This document shows, piece by piece, positions 19,085 to 27,109 of a DNA stretch of 51,513 bases; position 1 is the first letter of the stretch; the number at the start of each line of letters is the position of its first letter. The position numbers were made by a program, and so were the translations under genes. Under the pieces are notes generated by a model, which was given only the letters and a program-made list of their open reading frames with translations, searched no databases and was not told where the DNA came from. Source of the DNA: Nostoc sp. NOS(2021). Its GTDB lineage: Bacteria; Cyanobacteriota; Cyanobacteriia; Cyanobacteriales; Nostocaceae. The stretch is taken from contig NZ_JABXKM010000311.1 of NCBI RefSeq assembly GCF_017115025.1, forward strand, positions 1 to 51,513. The letters are read 5' to 3'.

Positions 19085-19783
19085 TCAACGGAAGTTACCC
19101 ACTTTGCAAGAAGCGCTTTGAAATTGCAGCAGGGGTGAAATTGCTAGGCTCTGCACTCGCTGATCAATACCATCTCCCTGAATAATCACCTGGGAACGTG
19201 ACTGAATTAATTCCCGTATCTGCGGACAACCTAGAACAGGAGTCAGTTCTTTTAAAGCAAAGACAAATTCTGTGTTTAATTTATCTAAAGATGGTCGCAA
19301 TGTCTGGTTTAAGTCTGGCACGTTAGGAAAAGATTTAATGCCTTGCTTTTGCCAGTTTTGAAAATCAACTGTTTGGATGAGTTTTCCTGCTTCTATTTGT
19401 GCTTGAAAAAATGCTGCAACTGTATCGGGTTCTAGACTATGGGTTGTTGCTTGTTGCCTAACCTTTAATAGTAACTCTTGTTCGCGTTTTAGATCCTCAA
19501 TAGGACGTTTGTGATTCCATTTCCAGCGGGCGACATCATGTGCAATTAGCAATCGCTGCTGGATCAATTTTAGTAATTTATCTACAGGTAGTTGTTGATC
19601 TGCGATCGCAATAGCTTGAGGATTTGCTGATTGTACTGACCCAGAGTTCTGAGCAGCGAAATATAATTTTAAGTTGGCAGCAACTACTGTACTACTGAAA
19701 AAAAGTCCAAAGAAAATTATGATGACAAACAACAGTGGATGCTTTCTGAAAAAACTTAAATTCATGTCAAAAAGTTTATACAC
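19085..19783 (-). CDS. Secreted (AroQ-gamma type) chorismate mutase-like protein
   Basis: A 232-residue protein with a hydrophobic N-terminal segment (about residues 17-35, ending near VVAA) that looks like a signal peptide or anchor. The mature part matches the all-helical secreted chorismate mutases: an LIQQRLLIAHDVARWKW helix, the RPIEDLKREQELL segment with the conserved Lys/Arg/Glu pattern, FFQAQIEAGKLIQ, and two late Cys residues (GCPQIRE, SASCKVG) that could form a disulfide as in the mycobacterial enzyme. Such enzymes turn chorismate into prephenate outside the cytoplasm. A periplasmic role in a cyanobacterium is unclear. The GTG start at 19783 sits beside a palindrome; the ATG at 19765 is an alternative. 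It is convergent with the Uma2 gene. Confidence 0.7.
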   Translation of the reverse strand: MYKLFDMNLSFFRKHPLLFVIIIFFGLFFSSTVVAANLKLYFAAQNSGSVQSANPQAIAIADQQLPVDKLLKLIQQRLLIAHDVARWKWNHKRPIEDLKREQELLLKVRQQATTHSLEPDTVAAFFQAQIEAGKLIQTVDFQNWQKQGIKSFPNVPDLNQTLRPSLDKLNTEFVFALKELTPVLGCPQIRELIQSRSQVIIQGDGIDQRVQSLAISPLLQFQSASCKVGNFR

Positions 19784-19799
19784 CCTGCTACCTAGCAGG
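19784..19799. repeat. Short perfect dyad at the chorismate mutase-like gene start
   Basis: CCTGCTA and TAGCAGG flank a CC centre, directly upstream of the GTG start at 19783 (minus strand). It could be an operator or the ribosome-binding region; its AGCAGG part is immediately next to the start codon. Confidence 0.55.
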
Positions 19800-19913
19800 A
19801 ATTCTCAGTAAATCGATAGGAATACAGTATTTTCAATCTCAGACAAAATATCTCATAGTTACTGACAAAAAGCAAGTTCAGCACAAAAAACTGTTGCATG
19901 AATTATCCGGTCA

Positions 19914-19934
19914 TTCCCAGTCTCTGACTGGGAA
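19914..19934. repeat. Dispersed palindrome
   Basis: TTCCCAGTC and GACTGGGAA are perfect 9-base arms around TCT. It lies between ctpA and the chorismate mutase-like gene. The general form (TTCC...GGAA around a CTCT-like core) resembles the arms of the element at 46085-46193. Confidence 0.7.
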
Positions 19935-19942
19935 CAAGGCAA

Positions 19943-19981
19943 ACTTCTAACTCTTAACTTCTAACTCCTAACTCCTAACTT
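19943..19981 (-). repeat. Heptanucleotide tandem repeat abutting the ctpA stop codon
   Basis: Five to six variant heptamers of the CTCCTAA/CTTCTAA type end one base before the ctpA stop codon at 19983. Such heptamer arrays (STRR) are characteristic of filamentous heterocystous cyanobacteria. Confidence 0.8.
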
Positions 19982-19982
19982 T

Positions 19983-21227
19983 TTACGCCTTTCCCGCCAC
20001 CACGGAGTTTTTAAGCAAAAGTTCCACTGCTGCTTGATATTGCAGATCCGCTTCGGTGCCAATCTGTTCGCGGTTAATGGCTGCTTGGGAAATCACTTTA
20101 TCCGGCTTAATACCTAATTTGTTAATATCCCGATGTTGAGGAGTTTCATACTTAGCGATTGTGACTGCCAAGCCCGAACCATCTGATAATTCAAATAACG
20201 ATTGAATTAAGCCCTTTCCAAAGGTGGTTTCGCCTACCAACTGGGCACGACCATTATCTTGGAGTGCGCCGGCAAGAATCTCACTGGCACTAGCAGTTCC
20301 TTGATTCACCAAAATCACCAGAGGATCATTCGTCAAGGCTGGCCCAAGGGCTTCAAAACTACCCTGAATACCTTGTCGGTTAACAGTGTAGACGATAGTG
20401 CCGGAGTCTAACCACAGACGGGCGATTTCAATTCCTGATTGCAAGAGTCCCCCAGGATTATTTCGTAAATCCAGAATGTAGGCAGCAGCGCCTTTTTTTT
20501 CTAGACTAGAAATAGCGTGTGCCAATTCTGTTGAGGCGTTGGCATTGAATTGAGTCAGGCGAAGGTAGCCAATGGGTGTACCCTCAGTGGAAACACGCAA
20601 TTCTGAGACCACAGGGTTAAGAGCAATGCGATCGCGTGTTAGTCTAATTTCCGTTTCTGTCTCTCCGTCTCGTTCGATCACCAGAGTGACAAGGCTACCA
20701 CTCGGCCCGCGCATTCTGGTCGCAGCTTCATCAAGGGTAAGATTTTCTGTGGAAACGCCTTCAATTTTGAGAATGCGATCGCGTGGTCTAATCCCGGCTT
20801 TATCTGCTGGTGAACCTGCAATGGGAGCCACTACTTCCAACTTCCCAGTCTCAGGATTCAGGGCAATTTGCAATCCTACCCCAGTCAGTTCCCCAGAAGT
20901 ATTGACCTGTAAGCTGCGGTACTGTTCTGGATCTAAAAAGCGGGTAAAAGGATCATCGAGGCTCTTGAGCATCGTCCCAATTGCCGTATAACTGGCATTT
21001 GAGTCGGTGAGCGGCTTCTCCAGAACCTTTTGTCTGACAGCCGCCCAGTTTTGATGATTAAACGTCTCATCTAAATAAGTGCGATTAACAATTCGCCAAA
21101 CTTCCGAAACCAGCTTTTGTTCCGTGGTCAAAGCCAGCGCCGGCTGGGTGAGCGTACCAAACGCCAACCAAAACGCCATTAACAATGAAAATCCAACCCG
21201 AAAGACTTGTTTATTCATGAACCCCAT
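19983..21227 (-). CDS. ctpA: Carboxyl-terminal processing peptidase (S41 family)
   Basis: An exported serine endopeptidase of the tail-specific protease family; in cyanobacteria CtpA trims the C-terminus of the photosystem II D1 precursor in the thylakoid lumen. The sequence shows a signal peptide ending near QPALAL, a PDZ domain around TGVGLQIALNP to TETEIRLTRD, and the catalytic Ser-Lys pair in TASASEILAG and TTFGKGLIQS. About 414 residues is the usual length. The ATG at 21227 is preferred because GGTGGA precedes it by seven bases; GTG at 21239 and ATG at 21218 are alternatives. It is divergent from petB across about 400 bases, a neighbourhood I recall for ctpA in other cyanobacteria. Which of the ctpA/B/C paralogues this is cannot be settled here. 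Confidence 0.88.
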   Translation of the reverse strand: MGFMNKQVFRVGFSLLMAFWLAFGTLTQPALALTTEQKLVSEVWRIVNRTYLDETFNHQNWAAVRQKVLEKPLTDSNASYTAIGTMLKSLDDPFTRFLDPEQYRSLQVNTSGELTGVGLQIALNPETGKLEVVAPIAGSPADKAGIRPRDRILKIEGVSTENLTLDEAATRMRGPSGSLVTLVIERDGETETEIRLTRDRIALNPVVSELRVSTEGTPIGYLRLTQFNANASTELAHAISSLEKKGAAAYILDLRNNPGGLLQSGIEIARLWLDSGTIVYTVNRQGIQGSFEALGPALTNDPLVILVNQGTASASEILAGALQDNGRAQLVGETTFGKGLIQSLFELSDGSGLAVTIAKYETPQHRDINKLGIKPDKVISQAAINREQIGTEADLQYQAAVELLLKNSVVAGKA

Positions 21228-21551
21228 TATCAATTCCACCTCAACCCAAATTGCCTAGAAATGCCTACTTGCCCTGTTGTTGATGAAATCTATCTCTCGA
21301 TTATGTTACTTTTTTTATAGAAGTGGTGCATTTTTCTCATCAAGTTGTTCAGTCAACTGATGCATCGTATCCACTCACCAAAGGATAAAATCTACTTTGT
21401 GTCCACCATTTTCTGTGTAGGGGCGTAAAGAGATCGCAATATATTCCATCTTTACAAAGTGTAAAGTTTCTGAAGTCTCTTAGCACGCCCAAAGCTGACA
21501 AGCAAAAAAAAACTCCCCTTTACTAAAATCCCAAAATTGCTAATTGGGAGA

Positions 21552-21588
21552 GAAGTCTGAGCGACGGCTTCTGCCGATTCAGAACTTC
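21552..21588 (+). promoter_or_regulatory. Stem-loop in the petB leader
   Basis: Outer arms GAAGTCTGA and TCAGAACTTC enclose an inner hairpin CGGC-TTCT-GCCG. The structure ends 43 bases before the petB ATG, so it is likely to be in the 5' untranslated region. It may be an mRNA stabiliser, a translational element or simply a dispersed repeat. Confidence 0.45.
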
Positions 21589-21631
21589 GGGATTTATCAA
21601 CCGCAACCGATTCTTAGGGACTTGAGATTGT

Positions 21632-22279
21632 ATGGCCAACGTTTACGACTGGTTTGAGGAACGCCTAGAAATTCAGGCACTCGCTGAAGACGTCACTAGC
21701 AAGTACGTCCCTCCCCACGTCAATATCTTTTACTGCCTGGGTGGAATTACCCTGGTTTGTTTTCTCATCCAGTTTGCTACTGGATTTGCCATGACGTTCT
21801 ACTACAGACCAACAGTAGCTGAAGCTTTCTCCTCAGTGCAGTACATCATGACTGAAGTGAACTTCGGCTGGCTAATTCGCTCCATCCATCGCTGGTCTGC
21901 CAGCATGATGGTATTGATGATGATTTTGCACACCTTCCGGGTTTACCTGACTGGTGGTTTCAAAAAGCCCCGCGAATTGACCTGGATAAGTGGTGTCATC
22001 CTAGCTGTGATTACCGTTTCTTTCGGAGTCACCGGCTATTCCCTACCTTGGGATCAAATTGGTTATTGGGCTGTGAAAATCGTTAGCGGCGTACCAGAAG
22101 CAATTCCCGTGGTTGGCGTTCTGATCTCCGACCTGCTGCGCGGCGGTTCGAGTGTTGGTCAAGCAACACTAACTCGTTACTACAGCGCACACACCTTTGT
22201 GCTGCCTTGGTTGATTGCAGTCTTCATGCTGTTTCACTTCTTAATGATCCGCAAACAAGGCATTTCCGGTCCTTTGTAA
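21632..22279 (+). CDS. petB: Cytochrome b6
   Basis: The 215-residue haem-carrying subunit of the cytochrome b6f complex, which oxidises plastoquinol in the thylakoid membrane. Four membrane helices are visible. The b-haem His ligands lie in [25 protein letters not shown] and FMLFHFLM, and Cys35 (NIFYCLGG) is the attachment site of the extra haem c-n. Length and sequence are typical. The ATG at 21632 gives the standard MANVYDWF start. petD follows 259 bases downstream in the same direction, the normal petBD order. The divergent upstream neighbour is ctpA. Confidence 0.99.
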   Translation: MANVYDWFEERLEIQALAEDVTSKYVPPHVNIFYCLGGITLVCFLIQFATGFAMTFYYRPTVAEAFSSVQYIMTEVNFGWLIRSIHRWSASMMVLMMILHTFRVYLTGGFKKPRELTWISGVILAVITVSFGVTGYSLPWDQIGYWAVKIVSGVPEAIPVVGVLISDLLRGGSSVGQATLTRYYSAHTFVLPWLIAVFMLFHFLMIRKQGISGPL

Positions 22280-22538
22280 TCTTAGCTATTAGCGAAAGGC
22301 AACATTTGTCAGTTTTCAGATCAAGTTGTTTGTTTTAAACTTATGAAACACAAGAAATTAATTGTACATAAGTTCCAAAAAACAAACACTTGTATCTGAA
22401 GCCGAAAGCTGTAAAGACCCTCCAGGCGGCTGACCGTAAATAGACAAACGCTATTTGCCGCTTTTGCTAGGGTTTCTTAGTAGCTGATAGCTTTCACAAA
22501 TGCTTTAATTTAACTTAAGCAGGAGAGCACATTTCAAA

Positions 22539-23021
22539 ATGTCAACACAAAAAAAACCTGACCTGAGCGATCCTCAGTTAAGAGCCAAACTCGCTAAAGG
22601 CATGGGTCACAACTACTATGGTGAACCCGCTTGGCCTAATGACCTACTTTACGTCTTTCCAATCGTGATCATGGGTTCGTTCGCTGCGATTGTAGCTCTA
22701 GCTGTGCTAGATCCCGCGATGAACGGTGAACCAGCAAATCCTTTCGCCACACCATTGGAAATTTTGCCGGAGTGGTACTTATATCCAGTCTTCCAGATTT
22801 TGCGATCGCTTCCTAACAAACTTTTAGGAGTGTTAGCAATGGGTTCCGTACCAGTGGGGCTGATCCTCATTCCCTTTATTGAGAACGTCAATAAATTCCA
22901 AAACCCCTTCCGCCGTCCAGTTGCAACCACAGTATTCCTCTTTGGTACCCTTGTCACCCTGTGGCTGGGTATTGGTGCTGCCTTGCCATTGGATAAATCT
23001 TTGACCTTGGGACTATTCTAA
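22539..23021 (+). CDS. petD: Cytochrome b6f complex subunit IV
   Basis: The 160-residue subunit IV, equivalent to the C-terminal half of mitochondrial cytochrome b. It has three membrane helices and the PEWY quinol-oxidation motif in [11 protein letters not shown], typical of the Qo site. Standard start ([11 protein letters not shown]) and length. It is expected to be co-transcribed with petB; a strong stem-loop terminator follows at 23042. The petB-petD gap contains no gene. Confidence 0.99.
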   Translation: MSTQKKPDLSDPQLRAKLAKGMGHNYYGEPAWPNDLLYVFPIVIMGSFAAIVALAVLDPAMNGEPANPFATPLEILPEWYLYPVFQILRSLPNKLLGVLAMGSVPVGLILIPFIENVNKFQNPFRRPVATTVFLFGTLVTLWLGIGAALPLDKSLTLGLF

Positions 23022-23383
23022 ATTAGTCACCACAAAGTGCTTTGACGCCTGTGAGTTTCAAGAGCATATGCAGATGTGCTTTTGAAAAAAATCAACAGGC
23101 GTCAATTTTAATAGTTCAGATTGCATCTGGGATCTGAAGTTTGGGATGGAAAAGCTATTCCAAAATCTCAAATCACCAAAAGTCACCAAATACAAACATT
23201 TTTCACTTACTTAGTTAACGTAAGTTGCTAGTTACAACCCTCGAAATGCCAAAATCGCTCATGTTTTGTATTTTGGTAAACAGAATATCTCAATTAAGAT
23301 TTTTCTCTATCAGAGAAATTTTGCGAATAGTGCAAAATTTAATAACTAGCAACTTGGGTTTACTTATATTTAAGTCACAGTTA
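23022..23383. other. Gap between petD and the anti-sigma-type gene
   Basis: Holds the petD terminator (23042-23105) and AT-rich sequence. The reading frame of the next gene is open back to 23225, but that upstream part encodes no recognisable domain. Confidence 0.5.
23042..23105 (+). terminator. petBD terminator stem-loop
   Basis: Outer arms TTGACGCCTGT (23042-23052) and ACAGGCGTCAA (23095-23105) pair perfectly over 11 bases and are followed by TTTTA. An inner arm pair (TTCAAGAGCA... with ...TGCTTTTGAA) extends the structure. It begins 21 bases after the petD stop. Confidence 0.8.
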
Positions 23384-23827
23384 ATGCTTAGCATAGTGCA
23401 GCAAGACCATCTGACGGTTAAGAGCGAACTCAGTCTCCTAAACCAGGTGCAAGAATGGTTCGAGCAATTTTGTCTGCAACATTTGTCTCAACTTGGCTGG
23501 TCAAAAACCCAACTTGATCGCCTCAATTTAGCATTAGCAGAAGGCTTTACCAACGCTGTTCGTCATGCTCATCATGCTTTACCCCCGGAAACAACCATTG
23601 AGATTAACGTTTTTCTGTGGATTGACCGACTAGAGATTAGAATTTGGGATTATGGAAAACCTTTTAATCCTGATGCGATCGCAGAGCCAGAGCCAGGTAC
23701 GCTGCAAGTAGGCGGGTATGGATGGTTCCTCCTCCGGCGGTTGGCTGACCGTGTTGTATACGAACGTGGTGCAGATGGTAGAAATTGCCTCCTCATCGTC
23801 AAATACTCTGTAGAATCACAAAATTGA
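23384..23827 (+). CDS. RsbW-type anti-sigma factor / GHKL ATP-binding protein
   Basis: A 147-residue protein with the single-domain histidine-kinase-like ATPase fold of RsbW/SpoIIAB anti-sigma factors, which act as serine kinases on anti-anti-sigma proteins. The N box is EGFTNAVRHAH, the G1 region IWDYGKPFNP and the G2-like loop GGYGWFLLRRLAD. The frame is open from 23225, but the ATG at 23384 (MLSIVQQDHL) gives the usual length and removes a stretch without domain character. Its stop codon overlaps the TTGA tetranucleotide that would be the right end of the adjacent IS605-type remnant, so the original C-terminus may have been altered. No sigma factor or antagonist gene lies nearby. Confidence 0.82.
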   Translation: MLSIVQQDHLTVKSELSLLNQVQEWFEQFCLQHLSQLGWSKTQLDRLNLALAEGFTNAVRHAHHALPPETTIEINVFLWIDRLEIRIWDYGKPFNPDAIAEPEPGTLQVGGYGWFLLRRLADRVVYERGADGRNCLLIVKYSVESQN

Positions 23828-23853
23828 CACTCCCCGCTCTAAAGAGACGGGGA
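23824..23853 (-). mobile_element. Right-end hairpin of an IS200/IS605-type element
   Basis: On the minus strand the sequence downstream of the TnpB remnant reads CCCCGTCTCT-TTAGAGCGGGG and ends in TCAA. This imperfect hairpin followed by TCAA has the form of IS608-like right ends, where transposition cleaves at TCAA. The region would also contain the scaffold of a TnpB guide RNA if still transcribed. Confidence 0.6.
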
Positions 23854-23862
23854 TTCTTGAAT

Positions 23863-24165
23863 CTAAGACATAACTTGCTCAAACAGGTTTGCACCAACTA
23901 GAGTAGCGGTTTGATCTCCCCAAGCCTTGCTTGCATCAAGTGCAAAGGTTCCGGTATGCCCTACCGTACCCAATCCTCGACTAAGGATATTTCTAGCAGC
24001 GTTCTCATCTCTATCCATCACACAACCACACTTACAAACGTGTGTTCGAGTGGATAGTGTAATCTTTCCAATTTCACCGCAACTAGAGCAATAAGAGCTT
24101 GTATATTGCGGATTAACCGCAACCGTGACCCGTTTAAACACTTTTCCAAAGTATTCGTAGGAGGT
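23863..24165 (-). pseudogene. TnpB (IS605 OrfB) C-terminal remnant
   Basis: About the last 100 residues of an RNA-guided nuclease TnpB. Visible are the zinc ribbon (CSSCG, then CKCGC), the RuvC-III motif in DRDENAARNI, and the usual tail GLGTVGHTG...LFEQV. The frame stays open up to 24444, but its first roughly 92 residues have no TnpB character, and the RuvC-I and RuvC-II regions are absent, so it cannot be an active nuclease. No TnpA is present. The remnant lies between the anti-sigma-type gene and the sugar dehydratase gene and still has its right-end hairpin. The N-terminal part was probably lost by deletion. Confidence 0.85.
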
Positions 24166-24444
24166 ATATTTTGAATTTGCTCTCATCTTGACGGTGGTTA
24201 AATTGCAATATTCTTTGAATTTGAGTAATATATTTTTTACGTGAAATTCCTTAGTTATTATGATTTTTTTGTAAAACCTCAAAAAATATTGTTGTATAAA
24301 AAGAATTAATGAATACAGTAAAGATAGCATTCGAGTTACACTAGCTCCCTTGTTAAGATTTGTCAGCAGTGTTGAGAGTCTTATTTTTTGTTCTCCAACA
24401 AGTTGCCATTTAGTGCTTAAAGAGATAGAGGAGATCGGGGACAT

Positions 24445-25434
24445 ATGACTAAGACAGCCCTAATTACAGGAATAACTGGTCAAGATGGCTACTATCTCAG
24501 CCATTTGCTCCTCAACCGGGGTTACCGAGTCGTAGGATTAGTACCCCCGCATCGACAACCTAATTTGACAAAACTGGGAACACTGGCAAATCAGGTAGAA
24601 ATTTTTACGGTTGACTTGAGGGATAATGCGGCGCTGTTGACCGCAGTTGAACATCTGCGTCCCCAAGAAATTTACAATTTGGCGGCTCCCAGTTTTGTAC
24701 CCGACTCCTGGAACGACCCATTGGGAACCCTGGATCTCATAACTGGTACGGCTACCAGGCTTTTGGAAGCAGTACGAAAAGTTGGTTTGCCTACCAGATT
24801 TTATCAAGCTAGCAGTTCCGAAATGTTTGGCGATGTATCTGTTTCGCCTCAAGATGAGGAAACTCCTTTTCGTCCCAAAAATCCCTATGCTGCGGCCAAG
24901 ATGCACGCCCACTGGACGATGGTGCATCACAGACAGCGCTATGGACTATTTGCCTGTAGCGGAATTTTATATAATCACGAGTCTCCTCTACGCCCACCTC
25001 AGTTTGTTACACGCAAAGTTTCTTTAGCAGCCGCATCAATTAAATTAGGTTTAACTGACACCTTAGAAATGGGTAACCTAGATGCTAAACGTGATTGGGG
25101 TTTTGCCGGAGATTACGCAGAAGCAATGTGGCTAATGTTGCAAGTTGATGAACCACAAGAATATGTGATTGGCACGGGTAAACTGCACAGTGTTAGAGAT
25201 TTAGTTGCCACAGCCTTTGAGTCTGTCGGATTGGATTGGACGCAGCATATAGTCATAAATACCAGCTTATTGCGAAAAGATGAGCATTTTCAACTAGTAG
25301 CTAACCCCAGTAAAGCTAAAAGAAACCTCGGTTGGGAACCCCAAGTGAGCTTTGAGGAACTTTTAGAAAAAATGGTAAAAACAGATTTAGAGCGGTTACA
25401 AAGCGGTGCGCTCGCGCCCTTACCGCGAGTGTAA
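24445..25434 (+). CDS. GDP-mannose 4,6-dehydratase-like NAD(P)-dependent sugar dehydratase
   Basis: A 329-residue extended short-chain dehydrogenase. The NAD(P) loop is GITGQDGYYL at the N-terminus, the active-site Ser-Glu is in QASSSEMFGD, and the catalytic YAAAK is near residue 150. NHESPLRPPQFVTRK resembles the NHESP-RG-FVTRK signature of GDP-mannose 4,6-dehydratases, which make GDP-4-keto-6-deoxymannose for fucose or rhamnose units of surface sugars. It is somewhat shorter than classical Gmd proteins, so a related GDP-sugar dehydratase or reductase is possible. It is ten bases upstream of a glycosyltransferase, probably one operon. The last codons lie on a small palindrome (25411-25429). 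Confidence 0.82.
   Translation: MTKTALITGITGQDGYYLSHLLLNRGYRVVGLVPPHRQPNLTKLGTLANQVEIFTVDLRDNAALLTAVEHLRPQEIYNLAAPSFVPDSWNDPLGTLDLITGTATRLLEAVRKVGLPTRFYQASSSEMFGDVSVSPQDEETPFRPKNPYAAAKMHAHWTMVHHRQRYGLFACSGILYNHESPLRPPQFVTRKVSLAAASIKLGLTDTLEMGNLDAKRDWGFAGDYAEAMWLMLQVDEPQEYVIGTGKLHSVRDLVATAFESVGLDWTQHIVINTSLLRKDEHFQLVANPSKAKRNLGWEPQVSFEELLEKMVKTDLERLQSGALAPLPRV
25411..25429 (+). repeat. Palindrome covering the last codons of the dehydratase gene
   Basis: CTCGCG and CGCGAG flank a 7-base loop and encode part of the terminal ALAPLPRV. Similar CGCTACCGCGAAC-type sequence occurs between genes near 27787 and 35255, so a dispersed repeat may have extended the reading frame. Confidence 0.5.
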
Positions 25435-25444
25435 ATAACCTAAC

Positions 25445-26626
25445 ATGCACATCACTACAGTGACAGAAAACCTCAAGTTAGGTGATAAAGTTAATAAAAA
25501 AACGAACCATGTCTTCGTGTTCTTAGAAATTTTTGCCCACGAAGGTGGTATTCAATCATATATAAAAGATATTTTTCGCGCCTATCTGGGATTGAGCCAA
25601 GACTACAAGGCAGAAGTCTTTTTGCTCCGAGATAGTCCTGATAGCTTAAATCCGTTTGAAGACGAGAACTTAAAATTTCATTACTTTAAAAATCAGTCTC
25701 CCTATTTGGGGAGACTGCAAATGGCAGCAGCTTTACTTAAGTGTCTGTTGCAAAGCCGTCCGCAGCAAGTTTTCTGCGGTCATATTAACTTAGCAGTATT
25801 AGTACAAACTCTTTGCCAGCTCTTGGGGATTCCTTACACCGTGCTAACTTACGGTAAAGAAGTCTGGGAACCCCTGAAAAATCAAGAACGTCGCGCCCTG
25901 ACATCAGCAGCTGGAATTTGGACAATAAGTCGCTACAGCCGCGATCGCGCTTGTGTTGCTAATGGTCTAAACCCGAAAATGGTACAGATGATGCCTTGTG
26001 CAATTGATGGGGATAAATTTACTCCTGGTTGCAAGCAGCCAGAATTAGGCAAGAAGTATGGCTTAACTGGTGCTAAGGTGTTAATGACAGTAGCGCGGTT
26101 ATGGTCAGGGGATATTTACAAGGGTGTAGATGTCACGATTCGGGCATTACCACAAATCGCTCAGGTTTTCCCAGAAGTGAAATATTTGGTAATTGGTCGC
26201 GGTGATGATCAACCACGATTGGCGCAGCTAGCAAAAAATTTAGGTGTTAGCGATCGCGTCGTATTTGCTGGTTTCGTTGCCACAGAAGAATTAATGGAAC
26301 ATTACCGCCTTGCTGATGCCTATATTATGCCTTCGCAAGAAGGCTTTGGCATTGTTTATCTGGAGGCAATGGCTTGTGGAGTGCCGGTGTTATCCGGTGA
26401 CGACGATGGTTCCTCTGACCCCTTGCAAGATGGTAAACTGGGATGGCGAGTACCACACCGCAGTTTTGATGCTGTAGCAGCCGCTTGTATAGAAATGCTT
26501 CAAGGGGATGACCAGCGATGTGATGGCGAGTGGCTGCGAGAACAGGCGATCGCTCTGTTTGGCATAGATGCCTTCCAACAGCACTTGCAAAAAATGCTTC
26601 TATCCTCAGTAATCAAGTCCATTTGA
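25445..26626 (+). CDS. Glycosyltransferase family 4 (group 1) protein
   Basis: A 393-residue retaining glycosyltransferase with the GT-B fold, expected to transfer a nucleotide-activated sugar to a glycan or lipid. The N-terminal EGGIQSYIKD is the usual Gly-rich loop. The C-terminal half has VLMTVARLW, YLVIGRGDD, DRVVFAGFV and the E-x7-E type donor site QEGFGIVYLEAMACGVPVL. Together with the upstream dehydratase it suggests a small polysaccharide or glycolipid pathway. Donor and acceptor cannot be told from sequence. A start somewhat downstream is possible, because the first 18 residues are not conserved-looking. Confidence 0.9.
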   Translation: MHITTVTENLKLGDKVNKKTNHVFVFLEIFAHEGGIQSYIKDIFRAYLGLSQDYKAEVFLLRDSPDSLNPFEDENLKFHYFKNQSPYLGRLQMAAALLKCLLQSRPQQVFCGHINLAVLVQTLCQLLGIPYTVLTYGKEVWEPLKNQERRALTSAAGIWTISRYSRDRACVANGLNPKMVQMMPCAIDGDKFTPGCKQPELGKKYGLTGAKVLMTVARLWSGDIYKGVDVTIRALPQIAQVFPEVKYLVIGRGDDQPRLAQLAKNLGVSDRVVFAGFVATEELMEHYRLADAYIMPSQEGFGIVYLEAMACGVPVLSGDDDGSSDPLQDGKLGWRVPHRSFDAVAAACIEMLQGDDQRCDGEWLREQAIALFGIDAFQQHLQKMLLSSVIKSI

Positions 26627-26694
26627 GTCGAAATGACTCATGACCAATGACTAAAATCGCTATCCTAGAGGGAGAGCAGGACGACATTTAAAAA

Positions 26695-27066
26695 ATGAGC
26701 TTTAAGTCATTTCAATTGAATCTTTTAAATCTCCGCCCTTGGCTCACCCTGCTGGCAGTTATTTGGTTGCTGGCATCAGTGGGCTTGGGTTGGTTGGTTA
26801 ATTCGTTGCTAATTATTTTCGGGTTGCTGTTGTTGGCACCCATTGTGGCTTTTTTTGGCTTTCGTTGGTGGTTGCAACGCAACTTGGTTGCTGATCAGTG
26901 TCCCGTCTGTGGATATGAATTTACAGGTTTAAATAACAGTCAGTTGCAGTGTCCTAACTGTGGGGAGTCACTGTTAGTACAAAATAGTCATTTTCAGCGA
27001 TTCACACCAGAAGGCACAATTGATGTCACTGCTGTCGAAGTTATAGCCCAATCACTGGAAGATTAG
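26695..27066 (+). CDS. Small membrane protein with zinc ribbon
   Basis: A 123-residue protein I do not recognise as a named family. Two hydrophobic segments (about residues 15-33 and 35-57) are followed by a zinc-ribbon pattern CPVCGYEFTG...QCPNCGESL, then an acidic tail. The layout suggests membrane anchoring with a cytoplasmic metal-binding head. It ends in a 35-base convergent gap with the next gene, formed by inverted heptamer repeats. Confidence 0.75.
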   Translation: MSFKSFQLNLLNLRPWLTLLAVIWLLASVGLGWLVNSLLIIFGLLLLAPIVAFFGFRWWLQRNLVADQCPVCGYEFTGLNNSQLQCPNCGESLLVQNSHFQRFTPEGTIDVTAVEVIAQSLED

Positions 27067-27072
27067 TCAAGG

Positions 27073-27109
27073 GTCATTAGTCATTAGCAAAGTCCAAATG
27101 ACTAATGAC
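27073..27109. terminator. Inverted heptamer repeat between convergent genes
   Basis: GTCATTAGTCAT (27073-27084) and ATGACTAATGAC (27098-27109) are perfect 12-base arms made of heptamer repeat units. It fills the gap between two convergent genes and overlaps the stop codon of the minus-strand gene. It could act as a terminator in both directions. Confidence 0.6.

Noticed and set aside
23225..23383. Upstream extension of the anti-sigma-type gene
   Set aside because: Extra 53 residues have no domain character and exceed the usual family length; ATG at 23384 fits better.
24166..24444. N-terminal part of the frame that contains the TnpB tail
   Set aside because: The residues have no similarity to TnpB that I can see and are Leu/Ile/Lys-rich as in chance AT-rich frames.
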